DNA of 64,000 nucleotides from Anaerolineales bacterium (GTDB taxonomy: Bacteria > Chloroflexota > Anaerolineae > Aggregatilineales > J027). A model generated the notes under the pieces. It was given only the letters and a program-made list of their open reading frames with translations. It was not told the DNA's origin and did not search any database. The stretch lies in assembly GCA_020634155.1 (NCBI GenBank), contig JACKCI010000001.1:248001-312000 (forward strand). Reading direction: 5' to 3'. The translations under genes and the position numbers were made by a program. This document shows, piece by piece, positions 44,227 through 53,361 of this stretch. Numbering within the stretch: position 1 is the stretch's first letter; each line of letters starts with the position of its first letter.

Positions 44227-45927
44227 ATGTTCAATACACTTCCCCATGCAGTAGATTCCTTTATGGACTGGGAATGGTCACAAATCCAGCCGTATATTGA
44301 GAATCTCCTGACCCGTGAATTGACACCCGATTCGATACAGGCGTGGCTTGCAGACTGGACGACACTTAGCAACTTGCTCAGCGAGCGCTTTACCCGTCTC
44401 CAAGTAGCAACTACAGTCAACACCAAAGATACAGAGGCAGAAACACGCCTCAAGTCCTACCTTGACACTATCTATCCCCATGCCATTGCATCTAGCCAAC
44501 AACTCGCCGAGAAGCTCGTCACTAGCGGTCTCTCTGCAAAAGATTTCGATATTCCGTTGCGGAACATCCGCGCCCAAGTTGAAATCTTTAACAAGGCCAA
44601 TATCCCGCTTTTCACTGAACTCCACAAGCTTGGTCAGGAATACGACAAGATCGTCGGTGATCAAACCGTCGATTGGAACGGCGAAGAACGCACTATCCGT
44701 CAGTTGAACCCCATCCTACAAGAGCAAGACCGCGCCATTCGTGAGCAAGTGTGGCATCTCGCTAGTCAACGACAACTCCAAGACCGCGAGGCATTAAATG
44801 GGCTTTGGGCCAAACTCCTTACCATTCGCCGTCAAATTGCTGAAAACGCAGGCTTTTCCAACTATCGGGACTACCAATGGAAAGCCATGCAGCGTTTTGA
44901 CTACACCCCCGATGATTGCTTTGCTTTCCATGAGGCAATAGAGAAGGCGGTGGTACCCGCTGCCCAGCGCATCTATGAGCGCCGCCGCCAGCAACTTGGC
45001 GTTGAGGCACTCCGGCCATGGGACTTGAGCGTTGACCCCAAGGGCCTAGCCCCACTGCGCCCATTCAATGAGGTCAGTCAACTCGAAAAACGGTGTGCCA
45101 CTATCTTTGAGAATGTTGATCCAGAACTTGGAGCCTATTACCACATCATGCAGCAAGAGCGCCTGCTGGATTTGGATAACCGTAAAGGCAAAGCTCCCGG
45201 TGGCTACTGCACCAGCTTCCCCATCAAAAACCAACCCTTTATTTTCATGAATGCGGTGGGCATTCATGATGATGTCCAAACCATGCTTCACGAGTCTGGA
45301 CATGCCTTCCATGTTTTCGAGAGCGCCCAATGGCCTTATTTCCAGCAGATGGATGTTCCAATGGAATTTGCCGAGGTCGCGTCAATGGCAATGGAACTTC
45401 TCGCTGCTCCCTATCTCAACGATACGCACGGTGGGTTCTACAATAACGCTGATAGTGCCCGTGCGCGAGTCGAGCATCTTACAGAAATCATTACCTTCTG
45501 GCCTTATATGGCGGTAGTTGATGCCTTCCAGCATTGGGTCTATGACGACCCCGACCGTGCCATGAATCCTGCAAACTGTGATGCCCAATGGGGCAGCCTG
45601 TGGGATCGCTTCATGAAAGGCATTGACTGGTCAGGTCTTGATAATGAGAAGGTAACTGGCTGGCATCGCAAACTGCACATTTTCCAAGTACCTTTCTACT
45701 ATATTGAGTATGGTCTTGCTCAACTCGGTGCAGTCCAAGTTTGGAAAAATGCCCTTAGCGACCAAGCGGCTGCCCTGCAATCCTATCGCCATGCCTTATC
45801 GATGGGTGGGACCCGTACCCTGCCAGAGCTTTATCAAGCTGCAGGGGCAAAGTTCACCGTAGAGACCGAGACGCTTGCCGAAGCCGTTGCACTAGTTGAA
45901 GAGACCATTGTGGAATTGGAGGCCTAA
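44227..45927 (+). CDS. M3 family oligoendopeptidase (PepF-like)
   Basis: Zinc metallopeptidase cleaving short peptides in the cytoplasm. The active site HESGH lies in TMLHESGHAFHVFES, and the third ligand Glu in MEFAEVASMAMELL. 566 residues. ATG 44227 has GAGG five bases upstream; the earlier ATG 44203 has no ribosome site and falls close to the divergent valS promoter. No signal peptide. Monocistronic by spacing. Confidence 0.92.
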   Translation: MFNTLPHAVDSFMDWEWSQIQPYIENLLTRELTPDSIQAWLADWTTLSNLLSERFTRLQVATTVNTKDTEAETRLKSYLDTIYPHAIASSQQLAEKLVTSGLSAKDFDIPLRNIRAQVEIFNKANIPLFTELHKLGQEYDKIVGDQTVDWNGEERTIRQLNPILQEQDRAIREQVWHLASQRQLQDREALNGLWAKLLTIRRQIAENAGFSNYRDYQWKAMQRFDYTPDDCFAFHEAIEKAVVPAAQRIYERRRQQLGVEALRPWDLSVDPKGLAPLRPFNEVSQLEKRCATIFENVDPELGAYYHIMQQERLLDLDNRKGKAPGGYCTSFPIKNQPFIFMNAVGIHDDVQTMLHESGHAFHVFESAQWPYFQQMDVPMEFAEVASMAMELLAAPYLNDTHGGFYNNADSARARVEHLTEIITFWPYMAVVDAFQHWVYDDPDRAMNPANCDAQWGSLWDRFMKGIDWSGLDNEKVTGWHRKLHIFQVPFYYIEYGLAQLGAVQVWKNALSDQAAALQSYRHALSMGGTRTLPELYQAAGAKFTVETETLAEAVALVEETIVELEA

Positions 45928-46051
45928 GTTCGGCCTTTACAAATCTAGGCAATAATTTTAGAATATCTAAACATAACAAAGGGTCATAAAAGACCTTTCT
46001 TGTGGAGTGTGGTTGTGTGCCAGATTGGGGAAAAGGGGCCAACCATCAAAC

Positions 46052-46087
46052 AAAGGCGTAGAACTTAACTTTCTACGCCTTTTCGTT
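46052..46087 (+). terminator. Intrinsic terminator
   Basis: AAAGGCGTAGAA pairs with TTCTACGCCTTT over a seven-base loop and is followed by CGTTTTA. It lies about 125 bases after the oligoendopeptidase, in a 194-base gap otherwise without visible features. It may end that transcript or a small RNA. Confidence 0.8.
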
Positions 46088-46121
46088 TTATAATTAAAAA
46101 TAAGCAAAGGGGGACTTTTTA

Positions 46122-46550
46122 ATGCAATTTGAAGGAATCGATACACCACAGCTAATTGCCGTGTACGAAGAAGACACCCATTATGTACACGTTACCTATC
46201 GTGGTGAGCTAACGCCACAAATCACTGCCGAGTTTTATGACTGGCTGGGCAGGCTTGCCGATACCATAGGCATTGAAACCGTACACGGCGCAACCATTGA
46301 CTTCCGTCAGGTAACCAAATTCCATCAACAAAATCTCTACACAGCCTATCGTGAAAGCCGCAGTGCCAATCGCACGATGGACATGAGCCATATCGGGGTT
46401 GGCATGATTGTTGAGAGTAAGCAAGAACCTATGGTCAGGCTGTCCATGAACTTGACAGGGCAACTTGATCGGATGCGAATTGTATATAGCCCAGAAGAAG
46501 CGCTAAAATTCATTGAAGAGTGGTCTCAAAAGAAGGGAAAGCCCCAATGA
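46122..46550 (+). CDS. STAS/SpoIIAA-like protein of unknown function
   Basis: 142 residues, alternating beta and alpha. The VHVTYRGELT start, TIDFRQVTKFHQQNLYT (position of the STAS phosphorylation loop) and RMRIVYSPEEALKFIEEW ending resemble SpoIIAA/STAS-like proteins found beside sensor kinases. The match is by pattern only. GGGGGA lies seven bases before ATG. It overlaps the next small gene by ATGA and precedes two receiver-kinases, suggesting a signalling module. Confidence 0.65.
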   Translation: MQFEGIDTPQLIAVYEEDTHYVHVTYRGELTPQITAEFYDWLGRLADTIGIETVHGATIDFRQVTKFHQQNLYTAYRESRSANRTMDMSHIGVGMIVESKQEPMVRLSMNLTGQLDRMRIVYSPEEALKFIEEWSQKKGKPQ

Positions 46551-46858
46551 AAGAGCTACCTTCATTCCAACAACAAAATTTCCAAGTCGTGGAAGATTTG
46601 CTCGCACAGGTTCTCACTAACCACATCAGTGATGAAACCCATCTAACGACCTTGATTGAACGTGCAGATGGATCCTATCGGGTACTGTTTGATCCTGCTT
46701 ATTTTGTCTTGCAAGAAGGCTACACTGCCCCAACAAAGTCACAATGGGCTACACTCAAGAAGAAACTCAAACGTCATGACAATCGTATCTTTGTCTTCAA
46801 GGAAATCGGCACCATCGACAATCAATGTTTCCTTGATTTCGGCTATTTTTCAACTTAG
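46547..46858 (+). CDS. Small hypothetical protein
   Basis: 103 residues from ATG 46547, overlapping the preceding stop (ATGA) with AAGGG upstream. Soluble, mixed charge: basic stretch TLKKKLKRHDNR, ending NQCFLDFGYFST. I recognise no family. Coupling to the STAS-like gene and position before two receiver-kinases suggest a part in the same signalling module. Confidence 0.6.
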   Translation: MKELPSFQQQNFQVVEDLLAQVLTNHISDETHLTTLIERADGSYRVLFDPAYFVLQEGYTAPTKSQWATLKKKLKRHDNRIFVFKEIGTIDNQCFLDFGYFST

Positions 46859-46976
46859 TTTTTCATTTTTACTTAAGGCATGGTATTATATCAGAGATAT
46901 TTGACTCGTAGACAAAGAGTGGCAGCATGAGGAAAAGCAAAACCCCTCAATCTTCAATTGTGAATAAGGATAACGC

Positions 46977-48080
46977 ATGAGTACGGTTCTAGTAATCGAG
47001 GATGAGCAAGCCCTCCGCGAAGAGATTGTAGCAATGCTGAGTTTTGAGGGGTTTAGTGTCCTCGAAGCGAACAATGGTGAATTTGGCATCCAATTAGCCT
47101 TTGATCATCTGCCAGATATTATTTTGTGTGACATCTCAATGCCTATCCGTGACGGCTATGAAGTCCTCCAAGCTCTTCAGGAAAACCCACAAACTGTTTC
47201 AATACCGTTTATCTTCCTCACTGCCCGTGTCACCAAACACGACATGCGGGCTGGTATGTCAATGGGTGCCGATGACTACTTAACCAAGCCATTCACACCG
47301 GACGAGCTTATTGGCGCTATCCGCGGTCGTTTGACACGCCAAGCCGCTGTACGACAAGCTAGCGCCGAGGAACTCGCTCGCGCAAAGGAAAACCTTGTGC
47401 GGTTGGTAACGCACGAATTGCGAACACCCGTTATCTCCATCACGACCGTCTCCGAAATCATCTCCCGTCAAATGGGCAACCTCTCAGTCAAGCAGACTAA
47501 ACAGCTGCTTGATGATCTTGTTTATGGAAGCCAGCGCTTAACGCATCTCATCGACCAGATGGTCTTTCTCACCCAATTGGAAGCAGGTTATCTGGGTCTT
47601 GATGCTATTCGCCACGATGGGCACCACATGCCAATAGCCGATATTCTCACGGCCAGTATCAACAAAGCGCGTCAATCTGCTCCCAAAAACAATGGCGTAA
47701 CTGTCCGTGTCGATACCCATGATTATGAAGTCATGGCCCTCTGTGATCCCCCTGCCCTAAAACATGCCTATATCGAAATCATCAAGAATGCGCTCATGTT
47801 TGCACCGGACAATACCGAAGTCCTTATCAACCAATGGTCAGCCAATGGCTTCATTTGGGTAAGCATCCTTGATCATGGGGCGGGCATTCCAGCCCAACAA
47901 CTTCAAAAAGTATTGGAGCAATTTCATCAGGTAAATCGCCTTCATCATGAGCAACAAGGGCTTGGCCTTGGTTTGCCTCTGGCGTATCGTCTCATTCAAG
48001 CACATGGTGGTACTCTTGAAATTGATTCTGTTATTAATAAAGGAACGCAGGTAACAACCAGTCTGCCCATGGATGGTTAA
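46977..48080 (+). CDS. Receiver-histidine kinase hybrid, copy 1
   Basis: 367 residues, soluble. Receiver: VIEDEQ, phosphoacceptor in IILCDISMPIRDGYE, Thr in FLTARVTKHD, Lys in YLTKPFT. HisKA NLVRLVTHELRTPVISIT, HATPase EIIKNALMFAPDN, DHGAGI, GLGLGLPLA. No membrane segment. AAGGA precedes ATG. It is followed by a paralogue with the same layout. Confidence 0.9.
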   Translation: MSTVLVIEDEQALREEIVAMLSFEGFSVLEANNGEFGIQLAFDHLPDIILCDISMPIRDGYEVLQALQENPQTVSIPFIFLTARVTKHDMRAGMSMGADDYLTKPFTPDELIGAIRGRLTRQAAVRQASAEELARAKENLVRLVTHELRTPVISITTVSEIISRQMGNLSVKQTKQLLDDLVYGSQRLTHLIDQMVFLTQLEAGYLGLDAIRHDGHHMPIADILTASINKARQSAPKNNGVTVRVDTHDYEVMALCDPPALKHAYIEIIKNALMFAPDNTEVLINQWSANGFIWVSILDHGAGIPAQQLQKVLEQFHQVNRLHHEQQGLGLGLPLAYRLIQAHGGTLEIDSVINKGTQVTTSLPMDG

Positions 48081-48081
48081 A

Positions 48082-49173
48082 ATGCAAAAACTTTTGGTAA
48101 TTGAAGACAATGTAGCTTTACTTGAGGAAATTCTCACTGCACTTGAATTTGAGAATTTTGAGGTGTATGGAGCCGTTGATGGTGAACAAGGCGTCGCAAT
48201 GGCGCTTCAACATCTACCGGATTTAATCGTATCCGATATTATGCTCCCAGTAATGGATGGCTTTGGCATTTTGGAGACACTTCGCCAAAGTCCCTCTACA
48301 TCAACCATCCCCTTTATCTTTTTGACAGCACGGGTCGAGCGCAAAGACATCCGGCGTGGTATGGAGTTAGGAGCAGATGATTATGTCACCAAGCCCTTTA
48401 CCACTGATGAACTCCTTAAGACCATTCGTACCCGATTGCACAAAGAAAGCGAGCGCAATCGCCATTATGAAGAAGCTATTACTGGCCTACGCCAAGTTAT
48501 TGATCACACCATCCCACATGAATTGCGTACTCCCTTAACCCTCATTTTGGGCTATTCCGACTTAATGCTGGCCGATTTCGAGAGTCTAACAGCCGATCAA
48601 GCCCTCACCATGATCCAGACCATCCACAAAGCGGGGATGCGTCTCTTCCGTCTTATCGAGAATTACCTGCTCTACACACAACTTGAAATCGTCGGTATGC
48701 AACCTGACAAAGTACATCTATTGCGCCAGCAAACACTCTCTAATCCACAGTATGTTATTGAAACCGCGGCCACCATGAAAGCCTACGCAGTCAATCGTTC
48801 TGAAGATCTGATTTTGGATTTGGAAAATGCCCCTGTGAATGCTACGGAGAACGACCTCCGCAAAATTGCAGAAGAACTCATTGATAACGCCCTAAAGTTT
48901 TCAGATAAAGGTAGCCCTATACAGGTCAACACCTTCACCAACAACGGGCATTATGTGTTGCGTGTTACCGATCAAGGCTTCGGAATGTCACAAGAAGAGA
49001 TGCGACGCATTGGGGCCTATATGCAATTTGAACGGGCTGTTCATGAGCAGCAAGGAATGGGCCTAGGGCTGGTTATTGTCCGTCGGCTCGTTGATGCGTA
49101 TGGCGGCTACATGACCCTAGACAGCCAGCCTCAATATTCTACAACTGTAACCATTGGCCTCCCAATGGGCTGA
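48082..49173 (+). CDS. Receiver-histidine kinase hybrid, copy 2
   Basis: About 363 residues with the same order as copy 1: VIEDN, IVSDIMLPVMDGFG, FLTARVERKD, YVTKPFT; HisKA TIPHELRTPLTLILGYS; HATPase ELIDNALKFSDKG, DQGFGM, GMGLGLVIV. ATG 48082 is one base past the previous stop; ATG 48073 overlaps it. The receivers of the two copies are clearly similar while the kinase parts are more diverged, consistent with an old tandem duplication. Confidence 0.9.
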   Translation: MQKLLVIEDNVALLEEILTALEFENFEVYGAVDGEQGVAMALQHLPDLIVSDIMLPVMDGFGILETLRQSPSTSTIPFIFLTARVERKDIRRGMELGADDYVTKPFTTDELLKTIRTRLHKESERNRHYEEAITGLRQVIDHTIPHELRTPLTLILGYSDLMLADFESLTADQALTMIQTIHKAGMRLFRLIENYLLYTQLEIVGMQPDKVHLLRQQTLSNPQYVIETAATMKAYAVNRSEDLILDLENAPVNATENDLRKIAEELIDNALKFSDKGSPIQVNTFTNNGHYVLRVTDQGFGMSQEEMRRIGAYMQFERAVHEQQGMGLGLVIVRRLVDAYGGYMTLDSQPQYSTTVTIGLPMG

Positions 49174-49189
49174 TTAGTCTACTTGCCGA

Positions 49190-49447
49190 TTATTTCGGTA
49201 TATCAAAGCCAACAAAATACGACCAGCCCTCGCCAGCGGCCAACTGGCGTTCTTCACCGGTCAGCTCAAGCACAAGATCGTGATGACCAGAATGTAGTTC
49301 AATGGTCAATAGTTCACGGCCATCATCTTCTAGTTCCTCAAAACAACGTCGTTCATACCCAAGCGGCTCACGCAGAAATTTCCCCAAACAGAGTTCACAA
49401 AACGATAGATGAGCTGGACAAACATCACGATTGATTTTTACACGCAT
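49190..49447 (-). CDS. Small Cys-rich conserved-looking hypothetical protein
   Basis: 85 residues. The N-terminal half has DVCPAHLSFCELCLGKF and then YERRCFEELEDD, four Cys plus His that could bind zinc or a metal cluster; the C-terminal half is acidic (ELTGEERQLAAGEGW). GGAG lies eight bases before ATG and the gene has no overlapping rival, so I treat it as real. Convergent with receiver-kinase copy 2. No family name recognised. Confidence 0.7.
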   Translation of the reverse strand: MRVKINRDVCPAHLSFCELCLGKFLREPLGYERRCFEELEDDGRELLTIELHSGHHDLVLELTGEERQLAAGEGWSYFVGFDIPK

Positions 49448-49592
49448 TTCCTCATCTCCTCATTTCTTACCCTAGGGCGGATTCATCGTTGCGAATAGTA
49501 CAAAATGTCATAAAAACATCCGCTAACTAGCCCTGCCCCAGAGTATCTATGCTATAATCCCGCAGGTACCCAATGGGAGGATTGAATTCGAC

Positions 49593-51410
49593 ATGCTATC
49601 CACATTCACTCATCGTCACCGCTGGTTCTGGCTCTTTGGTGCAGCGTTGCTGCTCGCTGGCTGCATTCAAACTTCAGCAGAACCCGAAATTGTATCGACA
49701 CGCATTTTGTCCCCTGTTCCCACTACCGTTGCACTGGATGCCAATAATGTACCAGCAAGTTTTGACCTCGACGCAGGGCGATCCATTTTTGAAACCCAGT
49801 GCGCTACTTGTCATGGCGAAACTGGAGACGGTGACGGGCCAACCACTGTGTCTATTGAATGCGAAATGCCTGTCTTCGCCCTACGCGAAGAAACAGTAAC
49901 CCTTAGCGATTGGTTCTTGTCAATTGCCAATGGAACCCGCATTCCACCTGACCCCACATGCCCTATGCCATTCTGGAGAAATACCCTAACTCAAGCACAA
50001 ATGTGGAATGTGGCAGCATATGTTTATCAGTTTGGGCCAAATGGGGACACAATTGTAGCTGCCAACCCAGCACCACAATCCACTGAAGAGGTCACAGACG
50101 AAACACTGGAACCAACGCAGGCGGTCCCCCCTAGCACAGAAGAAACACCCGCTCCTACCCAAATCATTGCAGATGAAACACCTGCACCAACGGTAATAGA
50201 ACCTGTCGCAACTGAAGAGGTAGAAGACTCTGCCACGGCCACACCAGCAACTACATTTACCTTGATTGGCGCAGTAAGCAATGGGACTACTGGGGAGCCA
50301 CTCACAGGAGAAATCCCCCTCTCAGTCTTCATCGTCGGTCTCGACACGTCGGGCAACCCCCAAGACCTTTATGAGGCTGAAACGACCTTAGATGAAAACA
50401 TGACCTACACATTTGTCGATGTCCCGCTAGTGCGTGGTATTCTTTCCGTACAGGTCACGTATGCAGGAATTAACCAATATTCCGATTTCCTGCTGCTCCC
50501 CAACGACATTACCAGCACTACGCATTCAATGGACATTACGGTCTATGAAACTACCACCAGCGACAGCAATATCGTTATACGCAGTAGCGAATCGCTCGTC
50601 GATGCGGTTACTTCAGAAGGTAGTTCACTTATTTACCAAACCTTCGAGTACGTAAATACCGGAGACCGCGCCTACATCGGTGACAATGGTCTAACCATCA
50701 AAGTTCCATTCCCAAGCAATGCCGCAAATCCTGCTATCAATAGCCTTGGAAGCGATTCGACTCGTTTCGCCCTTGAAGGTAATACCTTCCGTGACACCTT
50801 CCCCTTGCTCCCCGGTGAATCCAATGCAATCACGCTAGAAATCTCGTATAATGTTCGTTATTCTGGCAGCATGACAGTGCAACAGACCTTCCCCTATACC
50901 GTTGAGAGTCTCGGTGTCTTTACCTATCAAGCCCGCGCCCTTGAAATTACCAGCGAACAGCTATCGCCTGCGGGTACTGTCACTGCCAACAGCAATGTGT
51001 ATGAAGGCAAGCAAACGACAGCCCCCTTAAGCGCCGGAAGCAGCATCACCTATACCATTCGGGACACAAGCAATACACCATCATCGACAGTCAGCAACAC
51101 CACCACTACGCAAACCGCTGATGACGATACTTCACCATCCTTATTACAAGATAACGCCAATCTTATCCTTGGCATAGGCGTTCTACTGATTGTTGCTGGG
51201 GGAATGTATCTGATTTACGACCTTCAAAAGACCCGTATCCTCGCCCAAACCAGTCAGGCAAAGGTTACACATGGCACCCATCAAAGCAAGGACGACCTCT
51301 TGAGCGAAATTGCGGAACTTGATGATGCCTTTGAACGAGGAGAGCTAAAAGAGGAATACTATGAGCAGCAACGGGCCGCACTCAAAGAAAAACTACGTCG
51401 CTATTTTTAA
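49593..51410 (+). CDS. Cytochrome c domain lipoprotein with beta-rich region, transmembrane helix and SHOCT-like tail
   Basis: 605 residues. Signal with lipobox LLLAGC. Residues about 50-150 are a cytochrome c with CATCHGETGDGDGP and a second Cys pair (IECEMP, DPTCPMPFW) holding possible axial Met. A Thr/Pro/Glu linker (about 160-215) leads to beta-rich extracellular domains (about 220-500). A helix ILGIGVLLIVAGGMYLIYDL near 525-545 and a cytoplasmic tail LLSEIAELDDAFERGELKEEYYEQQRAALKEKL follow; the tail resembles SHOCT-type or oligomerising helices. GGGAGG lies 12 bases before ATG. Probably a membrane redox or sensor protein. Confidence 0.8.
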   Translation: MLSTFTHRHRWFWLFGAALLLAGCIQTSAEPEIVSTRILSPVPTTVALDANNVPASFDLDAGRSIFETQCATCHGETGDGDGPTTVSIECEMPVFALREETVTLSDWFLSIANGTRIPPDPTCPMPFWRNTLTQAQMWNVAAYVYQFGPNGDTIVAANPAPQSTEEVTDETLEPTQAVPPSTEETPAPTQIIADETPAPTVIEPVATEEVEDSATATPATTFTLIGAVSNGTTGEPLTGEIPLSVFIVGLDTSGNPQDLYEAETTLDENMTYTFVDVPLVRGILSVQVTYAGINQYSDFLLLPNDITSTTHSMDITVYETTTSDSNIVIRSSESLVDAVTSEGSSLIYQTFEYVNTGDRAYIGDNGLTIKVPFPSNAANPAINSLGSDSTRFALEGNTFRDTFPLLPGESNAITLEISYNVRYSGSMTVQQTFPYTVESLGVFTYQARALEITSEQLSPAGTVTANSNVYEGKQTTAPLSAGSSITYTIRDTSNTPSSTVSNTTTTQTADDDTSPSLLQDNANLILGIGVLLIVAGGMYLIYDLQKTRILAQTSQAKVTHGTHQSKDDLLSEIAELDDAFERGELKEEYYEQQRAALKEKLRRYF

Positions 51411-51423
51411 CTATAGCGTCTAT

Positions 51424-51457
51424 AAGGGAGCGCCAGTCACCTTGACTGGTGCCCCTT
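51424..51457. terminator. Long hairpin between convergent genes
   Basis: AAGGGAGCGCCAGTC pairs with GACTGGTGCCCCTT over a five-base loop with one mismatch. Flanking T runs are short on both strands. It reaches the stop codon of the STAS gene. Likely bidirectional 3' end. Confidence 0.5.
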
Positions 51458-51788
51458 AAAATCCTATCATCGCGGCTTCTGGCGACGAGTAATTGCGGAA
51501 AAATTGACGGAACCCAACCACCTCTAACACGCGACGCACAATCGGACTTAGGCGAACAAGGCGTAGGTCACCACCTTGCCATTGGTTAAAGGTGCGATAC
51601 TGAGCCAATGTGTGCAGGCCTGCTGAATTCAGATATTGCACACGCCCCATATCCAAAACAACCTTGAATTGCCCCGCTTCAAAGGCATCCTTCAATGTCT
51701 GGTCTAGGGCAGCTACACCATCGACATCAAGCCGCCCATCAAGGCTAATCAACCGTACACCATTTTCATTGCGTTGTGTAATTTTCAT
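51456..51788 (-). CDS. STAS-domain anti-sigma factor antagonist
   Basis: 110 residues from ATG 51788 (GAGGTG upstream); the open frame 5' of this lacks domain character. STAS fold: GVRLISLDGRLDVDGVAAL, VVLDMGRVQYLNSAGLHTL, DLRLVRLSPIVRRVLEVVGF. The Ser of NSAGL matches the phosphorylated Ser of SpoIIAA/RsbV, although the flanking Asp is Asn. Its partner anti-sigma kinase is not in the window. Confidence 0.88.
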   Translation of the reverse strand: MKITQRNENGVRLISLDGRLDVDGVAALDQTLKDAFEAGQFKVVLDMGRVQYLNSAGLHTLAQYRTFNQWQGGDLRLVRLSPIVRRVLEVVGFRQFFRNYSSPEAAMIGF

Positions 51789-51931
51789 GGTACACCTCAC
51801 TGTCTCTAGCAATCTATACGCAAAAACTACCCGCAAGTCGCACTTCTTGTTTCTGCTTGTATTAGACACCGTGAGGCTGAGTAGAAGATGAGAAAGTTGT
51901 AAAGTTCCTATGTTATTTTGATTAATTTGCC

Positions 51932-52732
51932 TTAAAACTCACGGAAGCCATTAATGGCATCGCGCCAATGCCGGGCCGCCTCTGCTGGGTTATCCGCCCA
52001 GATGACGGCACGAGCAACATTGGCAATCAAACCCAAACCATTGTGATTACATCCCCATCGTATAACTGATTCTAGATCCCCTCCTTGTGCTCCCACACCG
52101 GGCACCAGCAGTGTCAACTCACCAACTAGTTGACGCACTTCACGTAGCACAGCGGGCTGAGTAGCCCCCACCACCAGCATACAATTTCCCCTTGTGTTCC
52201 ATTGGTGCGCGACCCGTTCTGCAACAACCTGCCATAGCGGACGCTCACCTACCATCAAATTCTGAAATTCATCCGCCCCCGGATTGGAAGTTCGACAGAG
52301 AATAATGCACCCTTTGTCACCGCGCTCCAGAAACGGCACTAGCGCCTCTTGCCCCAAATACGGGTTGAGAGTCACAGCATCAAAGCCCATCCAATCAAAA
52401 ACACTCCGCACATAGCCCAAATTAGTTGAGTCAATATCGGCTCGCTTGGCATCCGCGATAGTCACAATATCGGGATGCTGCTCATGTAAATAATCCAAGG
52501 TCATCTTAAGCGCCGCCAAGCCCGCATCTGTTTCATAAAATGCTAGATTGGGCTTATAGGCGCTCGCATACGGATAAGTCTGTTCAATCATCCAACGATT
52601 GAATGCAAATTGGGGATAGGGGTCATGCCGAAAATGCTCAGGAAGTCGCTCAATATCCGTATCCAATCCCACACACAGCAATGATTGGACCCGCTGGGCA
52701 CGCGCTATATATTTTTCAATCATTACACTCAT
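51932..52732 (-). CDS. pyrF: Orotidine 5'-phosphate decarboxylase
   Basis: Last step of UMP synthesis. 266 residues; CVGLDTDIERLP, catalytic DAKRADIDST (Lys and Asp tetrad), NPYLGQEAL, and phosphate-loop LVPGVGAQGGD. It belongs to the longer pyrF subgroup. ATG 52732 overlaps the pyrE stop (ATGA). Final gene of a seven-gene minus-strand run. Confidence 0.95.
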   Translation of the reverse strand: MSVMIEKYIARAQRVQSLLCVGLDTDIERLPEHFRHDPYPQFAFNRWMIEQTYPYASAYKPNLAFYETDAGLAALKMTLDYLHEQHPDIVTIADAKRADIDSTNLGYVRSVFDWMGFDAVTLNPYLGQEALVPFLERGDKGCIILCRTSNPGADEFQNLMVGERPLWQVVAERVAHQWNTRGNCMLVVGATQPAVLREVRQLVGELTLLVPGVGAQGGDLESVIRWGCNHNGLGLIANVARAVIWADNPAEAARHWRDAINGFREF

Positions 52733-53361
52733 CCGTATTTTTGCCCCCACCCTTCTGGGTCTCCTAACCAATCGCGTATCATCTGTTCGGCTTTGGTATC
52801 AAACATGGCTCGTTGAGTCGCTTCCCCCAAAATCACATCAAACGTCACCAAGGGCCGCAACAGAATATCTGCCGCTGCAAAACGTGTCCATGTCTGTTGA
52901 AATCCATAGGTCACAATACACAGGCAATCGGTAACAACCGCCCCCGCCTGTTGCAACGCATCAATGGCATCAAGACTACTACTACCTGTCGTCACCAAGT
53001 CTTCCACGAGTACCACCCGCCGCCCTAGGACATCGCCGCCCTCAACCCGTTGCTGGGTGCCATGGTCTTTAGGCTGTTTGCGTACAAATATCGACGGCTT
53101 GTTCATGGCGTAACCAAGGGCCGCGCTATGGGGGATACCTGCCGCTTCGACCCCAGCAATAACGTCAAAGAGTATGCCTTGGTCAGCAACCATCTCTTGA
53201 AAACCATCGAGTATGACGCGCCATGCTTCTGGGTGAAAAGGCAAACGACGGTTATCAACATAGATGGGTGAACGGATTCCCGATTTAAATGTGGTCGGGT
53301 GATAGGGATTAAACCGCACCGCCTCAATATCCAACAAAGCCCCCGCAATAGATTCCTTCAT
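52729..53361 (-). CDS. pyrE: Orotate phosphoribosyltransferase
   Basis: Forms OMP from orotate and PRPP. PRPP motif VVLVEDLVTTGSSSLDA, GVEAAGIPHSAALGYAM, FVRKQPKDHGTQQRVEG. 210 residues from ATG 53361, which overlaps the pyrD stop by ATGA. Coupled to pyrD and pyrF. Confidence 0.95.
   Translation of the reverse strand: MKESIAGALLDIEAVRFNPYHPTTFKSGIRSPIYVDNRRLPFHPEAWRVILDGFQEMVADQGILFDVIAGVEAAGIPHSAALGYAMNKPSIFVRKQPKDHGTQQRVEGGDVLGRRVVLVEDLVTTGSSSLDAIDALQQAGAVVTDCLCIVTYGFQQTWTRFAAADILLRPLVTFDVILGEATQRAMFDTKAEQMIRDWLGDPEGWGQKYG

Noticed and set aside
45905..45935. GGCC/GGCC hairpin at the oligoendopeptidase stop
   Set aside because: The stem is only about five pairs with a short T run; the stronger terminator at 46052-46087 is preferred.
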